In this document: positions 58,543 to 64,000 of the stretch, piece after piece
Position numbering within the stretch: the first letter of the stretch is position 1
Layout of the letters: every line of letters begins with the position of its first letter
Source: an uncultured Acidimicrobiaceae bacterium
Lineage (GTDB): Bacteria > Actinomycetota > Acidimicrobiia > Spongiisociales > UBA5794
Length of the DNA: 64,000 nt
NCBI GenBank assembly: GCA_947258375.1
Contig: CAMYIJ010000023.1
Coordinates: forward strand, 50,750 to 114,749
Direction of reading: 5' to 3'
Notes under the pieces: generated by a model
Databases searched by the model: none
Seen by the model: the letters and a program-made list of their open reading frames with translations, nothing else
Told to the model about the DNA's origin: nothing
Translations under genes and position numbers: made by a program

Positions 58543-60099
58543 TTGAGGGAAGCCTGGGATGTCCCGCTGACACCGACTTCGTTTCTCGACCGTTCGGCGC
58601 TTGTGTTCGCCGATAGGGTCGCTGTGATCGACGGGGATTTGCGATACACCTACCGCGAGTTCCGCGAGCGGTGCGACCGGCTCGCCGGAGCGCTCATCGC
58701 CCGGGGGGTCAACCCGGGGGACCGCGTCGCCGTGCTGGCCCCCAACAATCGCATCCCGCTGGAAGCCCACAATGGCGTTCCCAAAGCGGCCGCAGTCCTG
58801 GTGGCAATGAACTACCGCCTCGCCCCGCCGGAACTCGCGTACATCGTCGGTCATTCCGGGGCGCGGACGCTCATCTACGACCACATGTTTGCCGACGTCG
58901 TCACTGCGCTGCTCGAGCTGGTCGACCACGAGGTCGATGCCATCGAGGCCAATGGGCCGGGCGGCGAATACGATTCGATGGTGACCGCAGCGTCGCCCGC
59001 ATCGATTCAGGTTGCCGACGAGCGCGCCATGCTTGCTCTCAACTACACGAGTGGCACGACCGGCCAACCCAAAGGTGTCATCTACCGCCATCGTGGTGCC
59101 TACCTGAATGCTTTGGCCGGTGCCTATCACGCCAAGCTCGACACGTCGTCCGTCTTCCTGTGGACCCTGCCGATGTTCCACTGCAATGGCTGGTGCTACA
59201 CGTGGGGCGTGACCGCGGCCGGTGCCACCCACCTCTGTCTGCCCCACGTGGATGCAGGGGAGATCTGGCGCCTGATCCGAGAGGAAGGGGTCACGCACTT
59301 CAACGGTGCTCCGACCGTGCTCACCATGGTCGCGTACGACCCGGCCGCCGATGAGGGGCCGGTTCCCCGAACGATCGAGATAGCCACCGGGGGAGCACCG
59401 CCCTCGCCGGCCATCCTCGAGCGGATGGCCGAACTCAACATGAACGTCACCCATCTGTACGGCCTGACGGAGACCTACGGGCCGGCCACCATCTGCGAGT
59501 GGCAGCCGGAGTGGGATTCCCTGTCGATCCCAGAGCAGGCGCAGGTCAAGGCGCGTCAGGGAGTCGGCTGGCTGACATCGCAACAGGCGCGCGTCGTCGA
59601 TGAAGCCGGCAACGATGTCGCCGCAGACGCCGAGCAGATGGGCGAGATCGCCCTGCAGGGGAACACCCTGATGGCCGGCTACTACAAGGACGCCGAAGCG
59701 ACAGACAAGGCGGTTCCGGATGGATGGTTCCGTACGGGCGACCTGGCAGTGATGCACCCCGACGGCTACGTGGAGATTCGGGATCGCTCCAAGGACATCA
59801 TCATTTCCGGTGGGGAGAACATCGCCTCCATCGAAGTTGAGCAGGCGATCGCCGGCCATCCCGCGGTGCTCGAGGTGGCGGTCATCGCCCGCCCCGACGA
59901 CAAGTGGGGCGAGGTACCCGTGGCATATGTGGGGCTGAAGCCGAGTGCCACCGCCACCGAGGCGGACATCATCGACCACGTTCGAGAGCGCATCGCCCAC
60001 TACAAGGCGCCGAAGGCGGTGGTCTTCGGCGAGCTGCCCAAGACTTCAACTGGGAAGGTGCAGAAGTACGTGCTGCGCGATCGGGCCGCGCAGCTCTAA
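58543..60099 (+). CDS. Acyl-CoA synthetase (AMP-forming), medium/long-chain type
   Basis: A 518-residue adenylate-forming enzyme. [20 protein letters not shown] (P-loop), [64 protein letters not shown] and the C-terminal lysine [10 protein letters not shown] are complete. The HCNGWC and [14 protein letters not shown] signatures place it with FadD/AlkK-like fatty acyl-CoA ligases rather than with the 4CL-like enzyme at 16449. The start is a TTG with AAGGTGG upstream. It is divergent from trpB2 and converges with the acetyltransferase gene, overlapping its 3' end by 4 bp. The etfBA genes could serve later beta-oxidation steps, but they lie 15 kb away. Confidence 0.9.
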   Translation: MREAWDVPLTPTSFLDRSALVFADRVAVIDGDLRYTYREFRERCDRLAGALIARGVNPGDRVAVLAPNNRIPLEAHNGVPKAAAVLVAMNYRLAPPELAYIVGHSGARTLIYDHMFADVVTALLELVDHEVDAIEANGPGGEYDSMVTAASPASIQVADERAMLALNYTSGTTGQPKGVIYRHRGAYLNALAGAYHAKLDTSSVFLWTLPMFHCNGWCYTWGVTAAGATHLCLPHVDAGEIWRLIREEGVTHFNGAPTVLTMVAYDPAADEGPVPRTIEIATGGAPPSPAILERMAELNMNVTHLYGLTETYGPATICEWQPEWDSLSIPEQAQVKARQGVGWLTSQQARVVDEAGNDVAADAEQMGEIALQGNTLMAGYYKDAEATDKAVPDGWFRTGDLAVMHPDGYVEIRDRSKDIIISGGENIASIEVEQAIAGHPAVLEVAVIARPDDKWGEVPVAYVGLKPSATATEADIIDHVRERIAHYKAPKAVVFGELPKTSTGKVQKYVLRDRAAQL

Positions 60100-61277
60100 G
60101 GAACCACCCAGCTGTGCACGTCGCAGGTTTGTGGTGGAAACAGGATCTGCATCAGCTCTTCCTGCTCTCCGAGGTTGACGTCCGGGTGTAGTTCGGCCAG
60201 GCCGGCGGCGCCGAGGGGGCCCAGAATCAAGGAGACGATTTGGTCGGGCGCCACCCCCGAGCCGCCTTCGCTGATTGGCCCGGGCACTGCACCCTCCCGG
60301 CGCATTGGCCCCACCCGGCCCGATCCGTACTTGAAGCGAATGGACGAGCCGTACAGCGAGATGAGAGCGTCTCCTTCGAGCCCGTCGTCCGGGGCAGCTT
60401 TGAGGCGGCGGCTGAGTTCTGGCCGGAGCACTTCGAGCAGCGCAACCGGGTCGGCGGTCCGCAGGTAGTAGGCGTCATGTGACGGAGTCCACGGAGCGAT
60501 CGTGTCGAGAGAGCGGCGGGCGCCCAGCCGGCTCATCACGGACAGGTCCCGTTCCCCGTCTTCGCTCGCCGAGTTGACGAGGGCGGCGGCCGCCTCTGCG
60601 GATGGAGCGACCACGTCGGTCAGATACCGGTCATCTTCCCAGACGTAAATGCGGCCGTAGCCGTGACCTCGGGGACCTTCGGCAACCACGACCTGATAGT
60701 TGGGCGAGCGGTGGTACATGTCCCACGACCACTTGGTCCCGGTGATCGCCACGTCGGCGGCGCCGGCGAAGGAGTCCTGCGCCTTGGAGATCTTGGCGAT
60801 CTCGTCGTCGGCGGCGAGCCGGACGGACCAACCGGCAGGCATCTGAGGAGCTTGGCCGGCGCCAAAGAGGTGCATCCCGTCGACCGGAATGGCGTACTCG
60901 TAGCCGAAGCGCCGGTAGAAGTACGTGATGCCCACGATCCATTGCAGCATCTCGCCGCGCCCGGACGCGGTCCCATGGATTTCATCGAGGAGCCGGCGCA
61001 CGAGGCCGCGGCCCTCGGCGCTCTCTCTGGTTGCAACGAACTCGATGGCGCCGGCCAGCATTGCAGTTCCACCGAACCGCAACTGGCCCGGGAAGATTGC
61101 CGCGGTAGACAGGATCGCCTCGCCGTCGGTGGCCACGAACCAGCGGTTGTTGTCGAAGTTCGGGTCGCTGAGAGCGATTTCCGCTTCTGCCGCGTCCTCG
61201 TCACCGATTCGATCGCCGATGAGTTCGGCAATCCCATCGACGTCCTCGGCACGAGCGGTGCGGATCTCGATTTCCAT
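60096..61277 (-). CDS. GNAT family N-acetyltransferase, Eis-like architecture
   Basis: A 393-residue protein. The first 150 residues are a GNAT domain (IRTARAEDVDGIAELIG; acetyl-CoA loop region AIEFVATRESAEGRGLVRRLL; ITYFYRRFGYEYAIP). A second GNAT-like part and a C-terminal segment (SLILGPLGAAGLAELHPDVNLGEQEELMQILFP) resembling the SCP2-like end of Eis proteins follow. Enhanced-survival Eis enzymes acetylate aminoglycosides and lysines; that function here is only a family suggestion. TAGCGT lies 7 nt before the ATG (leaderless). Confidence 0.83.
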   Translation of the reverse strand: MEIEIRTARAEDVDGIAELIGDRIGDEDAAEAEIALSDPNFDNNRWFVATDGEAILSTAAIFPGQLRFGGTAMLAGAIEFVATRESAEGRGLVRRLLDEIHGTASGRGEMLQWIVGITYFYRRFGYEYAIPVDGMHLFGAGQAPQMPAGWSVRLAADDEIAKISKAQDSFAGAADVAITGTKWSWDMYHRSPNYQVVVAEGPRGHGYGRIYVWEDDRYLTDVVAPSAEAAAALVNSASEDGERDLSVMSRLGARRSLDTIAPWTPSHDAYYLRTADPVALLEVLRPELSRRLKAAPDDGLEGDALISLYGSSIRFKYGSGRVGPMRREGAVPGPISEGGSGVAPDQIVSLILGPLGAAGLAELHPDVNLGEQEELMQILFPPQTCDVHSWVVP

Positions 61278-61284
61278 TGTCGAG

Positions 61285-61290
61285 ACGCTA
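61285..61290 (-). promoter_or_regulatory. -10 element (TAGCGT), leaderless acetyltransferase start
   Basis: TAGCGT ends 7 nt upstream of the acetyltransferase ATG. The same hexamer precedes the TRAM methyltransferase gene at 16373. Confidence 0.42.
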
Positions 61291-61425
61291 GCCGGACGAT
61301 GCCGGTGACGATTGGTTGACTCGCCAGGGGTTCGGCGCGATCGTGGCAGTAGCTGGATTCACTGATCTCCTCGCCCGACAGCTGGGAGGGTCGCAGGGGA
61401 GGGGATCCAGACGAGGGGGATACCG

Positions 61426-63787
61426 ATGGGTACCCGTTTTTCGACTTCTTTCCGAAGCTCACGTCTTGCCTTGTGGCTCGTTGTTGTCTGTGCTGGTATG
61501 GCGTTTCTTCCGGGGGTGTCGGCTGTTCAGCCGGCTGAGGCTGCTGTGGCGGCTGAGGCGGGTTCCCTGTTCACCGCCGATCGGGTTGATGTGACGAACG
61601 CGGTGGTCGAATGTCGAGTTTCCTGCGCCGTTCGCGGAGGCGCCGGTGGTGGTGGCGGGTCCGGCGTCGTGGGTGGGCCGCGACCCGGTGACGGTCCGGG
61701 TGCGCAATGTCACGACGACGGGTTTTGAGGTGCGGCTCACTGAGTGGCCATATCTCGACGGGAACCACACGGTCGAGACGGTGTCGTATCTGGCTGTCCC
61801 TGCCGGTCGGCACACGTTGGTGTCGGGGGCGGTGCTCGAGGCGGGGACTTCGAGTGTTGCCGCGACGCACAGCCACGTGGGCTTCGCGGCGCCGTTTGTG
61901 GAGAAGCCGGTGTTGTTGTCGACGGTGGTGGCGGCGGCGTCGGGTCCGGGTCTTGTTTCCCGCACCAATGTGGGGAAGTCGGGGTTCTCGGTCCGTCTCC
62001 ATGCCGAGGAGGCTGACTCGGGTTCTTATGGCGGCACGGTGAATTGGGTGGCGTGGAGTTCGGGTTCTGATGACGGGACCGGCGATGGTGTCGGGTGGGA
62101 GACGCACAACAAAGCCGTCAATAACTCGTTTACTCGTTTTTCGTTTGACCGGGCTTATGTGCGGCCGTGTGTGTTGGGGGATATGAACACCCTCAACGGT
62201 GGCGATACCGCCAATCTGCGGTATCGCAAGTTGCGGGTGCGTTCGGTGCGGGTGCGCATTGATGAGGAGAAATCGGCCGACGCCGAAGTAGCGCACGTTG
62301 CTGAACGGGTCGGGCTGCTGGTGCTCGAATGCGCCAAGAATCCACCCAAGAATCCACCGGTGGTGACTCCTGGGTTCGGTTTTGGTGCGACGTTGGTGGG
62401 AACGCCGACTGTGCTGTGGGGTGAGGCCTACGACGACAGGGCCGGTTTCCGTGTGAGCCTGGCTGTCCGCCACCGCGCAAGCGGCGAGTGGCTGCAAAGA
62501 GACGGGACCTTCGGATCCACGATACGACGCTTCGACGCGGTTCTCGCCAACGGGGGGGCTGGCACGATATGGTCTCCCGACTTGTGGTCCCTTGAGGTCT
62601 CACTGCCGGATGGCGACTACTCGCTCTCAGTGCGAGTGTGGGATGCGGACGACAACGAAGTCGCTCTCGCGCCCTGGCACCACTTCACCGTCGCCGCCGA
62701 GCCGACAGCCTCAGGGGTCATCCTGCTTGCCGACGGTGACGTTGGAAGGTACTCGTCGCTCGAACTCGACGCCGCAGGCAATCCTGTCATTGTCTATCTC
62801 AACAGAACCGGAGGCGGCGATTTCGTTGACCACTCAGGCATGCTTGAGCTGATCCACTGCTCCGACCCTGACTGCGGCGCATTCTCGGGACCTTTCCCGC
62901 TCGCTGCCGTTGGTCTCGATGAGCTCTACCGCTGGAGCGACGTCGACCTGGAACTCGATGCGGCCGGCAACCCTGTAGTCGTCCCGCCACTTGTCCATTG
63001 TGTCGATCCCAACTGTGAGCAGCCGCCAATCATCGGCAACAGTGGAGGCACATCGCTGGAGATCGACGCCGTTGGCAATCCCGTCCTGAGCGGGGGCGGT
63101 TCGACAATTGCCCATTGCACGGACCCCAATTGTGTCGACCCGCCGATATCGAGCATCGACTTGTTCCCCGGCCAAGACATCAGTTGGACCGATCTCGCGC
63201 TCGACTCGATCGGGAATCCGGTGGTTGCGGCCTGGGAATGGTACGACTTCCAATTCGACGGTGGACTTCTACTGGCACACTGCAGCGATCCGAACTGCCT
63301 GGACTCGGCCTCCCTTGCGCTCGTGGCAGACGAGGGTTCCAGCGAGAACGCCAAGACGCTGTCGCTTGTTCTCGACGCCGAGGGCAATCCGGTGCTGGCC
63401 GTCAAGGAACAGAACCCGGAGTGGAACTCGCTATTCCGCCTGCACGTGATCAGATGCAGCGATCCGAACTGTGCCGGTCCCAAGTCGAACCACGAGATCG
63501 AGGACAACCAACACGCGGGTATGCACGCCTCGCTGGGGCTATCGCCCAGTGGGCTGCCGATCGTCGCCTATGACAATTTGCTGTGGGCGTATGGCTCAGC
63601 AGACCTGTTGCTGGCTCGCTGCACCGACGATGCCTGTGCCGATCCGCCGCACACAACCATCATCGACAACAACTTCGTATCGACCCAGTGGGTTTCCATG
63701 GCCGTCGACGACACCGGGACGGCCTACATCAGCTATTACGACGCCAATCAGGGTGACCTACGGTTCGTCCGGGTGCCGGCGCCCTAG
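61426..63787 (+). CDS. Secreted H-type-lectin/beta-propeller surface protein with an apparent frameshift
   Basis: Two reading frames form one gene. Frame 1, from ATG 61426 after GAGGGGGA, gives a signal peptide (ALWLVVVCAGMAFLPGVSAVQPAEAA) and SLFTADRVDVTNA. At 61603 one extra G moves the sense into the next frame, which continues WSNVEFPAPFAEAPVVVAGP, an H-type lectin-like domain, to base 63787. Unshifted, frame 1 ends at 61728 in a glycine-rich nonsense tail. Corrected length is about 786 residues. After the lectin region comes an Ig-like module (62365-62705) shared with the 54739 gene, and then seven repeats of (L)xLDxxGNPV, six followed by (H/R)CxDPNC-type motifs, probably a seven-bladed propeller. 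G/T-rich codon use before about 62400 differs from the rest. It may be a pseudogene, a phase-variable gene or an assembly error. Confidence 0.72.
61501..61597 (+). repeat. 97-bp repeat, first copy (signal peptide and N-terminus)
   Basis: Bases 61501-61597 are identical to 63904-64000, offset by 2403 bp. They code for the end of the signal peptide and the first mature residues. Similarity extends about 11 bp further upstream with one mismatch; downstream it cannot be followed because the window ends. Confidence 0.93.
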
Positions 63788-63828
63788 GGGGAGTGGAAAT
63801 CATTGTCACGAATAAAAGGGGGATGCCG

Positions 63829-64000
63829 ATGGGCAGCCACGCTTTGACTTTTTCTCGCCGCAGTCGATTCTTCGGGGCGGTTGTCGCGGTTTGTGCTGGT
63901 TTGGCGTTTCTTCCGGGGGTGTCGGCTGTTCAGCCGGCTGAGGCTGCTGTGGCGGCTGAGGCGGGTTCCCTGTTCACCGCCGATCGGGTTGATGTGACGA
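63829..64000 (+). CDS. Second lectin-type secreted protein, 5' end only
   Basis: The first 57 codons of a gene that continues past the window. MGSHALTFSRRSRFFGAVVAVCAGLAFLPGVSAVQPAEAAVAAEAGSLFTADRVDVT is a signal peptide plus the same mature start as the 61426 gene. AAGGGGGATGCC precedes it; an in-frame ATG at 63823 is an alternative start. The window stops 6 bases before the place where the first copy is frameshifted, so this copy cannot be used here to judge that mutation. A tandem family of lectin-type surface genes is likely. Confidence 0.82.
   Translation, partial: MGSHALTFSRRSRFFGAVVAVCAGLAFLPGVSAVQPAEAAVAAEAGSLFTADRVDVT
63904..64000 (+). repeat. 97-bp repeat, second copy
   Basis: Identical to 61501-61597 up to the end of the window. 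The lack of any difference over coding sequence suggests recent duplication or gene conversion between neighbouring surface genes. Confidence 0.93.

Overview
The window is a stretch of a high-GC actinobacterial chromosome. The synteny coaD, a sepIVA-like gene, DUF177, rpmF, plsX, rnc, mutM, then smc-ftsY, together with an AdnA/AdnB-like helicase-nuclease pair, an InhA-like FabI and many leaderless gene starts, supports this. A deep-branching class such as Acidimicrobiia is an inference from general gene content. Gene density is high and most genes are housekeeping. No tRNA, rRNA, CRISPR array, insertion sequence or prophage was recognised.

Layout. 1-1.9 kb: ABC exporter operon (FtsX-like permease, LolD-like ATPase) behind a TetR regulator. 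1.9-10.7 kb: AdnB-like and AdnA-like proteins, DUF488, glutamate dehydrogenase and a third RecB-type Fe-S nuclease. 10.7-13.4 kb: two related, strongly promoted, non-coding, tetraloop-rich RNA loci about 2.25 kb apart, flanking a DUF4032 kinase-like gene and a lipoprotein gene. 13.4-23.5 kb: PH-domain membrane protein, MscS channel, TRAM/m5U methyltransferase, CoA ligase, poly-gamma-glutamate hydrolase family protein, FabI, orphan sensor kinase, ddl, AsnC ligand-domain protein and rpmB. 23.6-30.6 kb: recG, rsmD, coaD, sepIVA-like, DUF177, rpmF, plsX, rnc, mutM, a compact co-oriented chain with overlapping stops and starts. 30.7-37.3 kb: an accessory block that separates mutM from smc (secreted protein, SF1 helicase with a possible degenerate nuclease tail, ACC-synthase-like aminotransferase, aromatic amino acid decarboxylase). 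37.5-42.5 kb: smc, ftsY, cdd and a candidate small RNA ending in a strong hairpin. 42.6-50.7 kb: etfBA, nucleoside salvage genes (punA, deoA, and upp further on), an alkyltransferase-like protein and an ABC-2 exporter. 50.8-54.6 kb: GT87-like membrane protein, ffh, rpsP, khpA, rimM. 54.7-64 kb: surface proteins (beta-helix, H-type-lectin/propeller with a frameshift, and the start of a related gene), interrupted by trpB2, an acyl-CoA synthetase and an acetyltransferase. No trmD or rplS follows rimM.

The most unusual signal is the pair of structured RNA loci at 10.74-11.13 and 12.99-13.38 kb. Both have the same promoter architecture: two 12-bp blocks 23 bp apart, a fixed distance to a consensus-like sigma-70 promoter, then about 300 nt rich in GNRA and UUCG hairpins. 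The 3' hairpin shows compensatory base changes between copies. A second possible RNA lies at 42.41-42.54 kb. At the right end, a lectin-type surface gene carries an apparent single-base frameshift, and its signal-peptide region is repeated without mismatch for 97 bp at the window edge.
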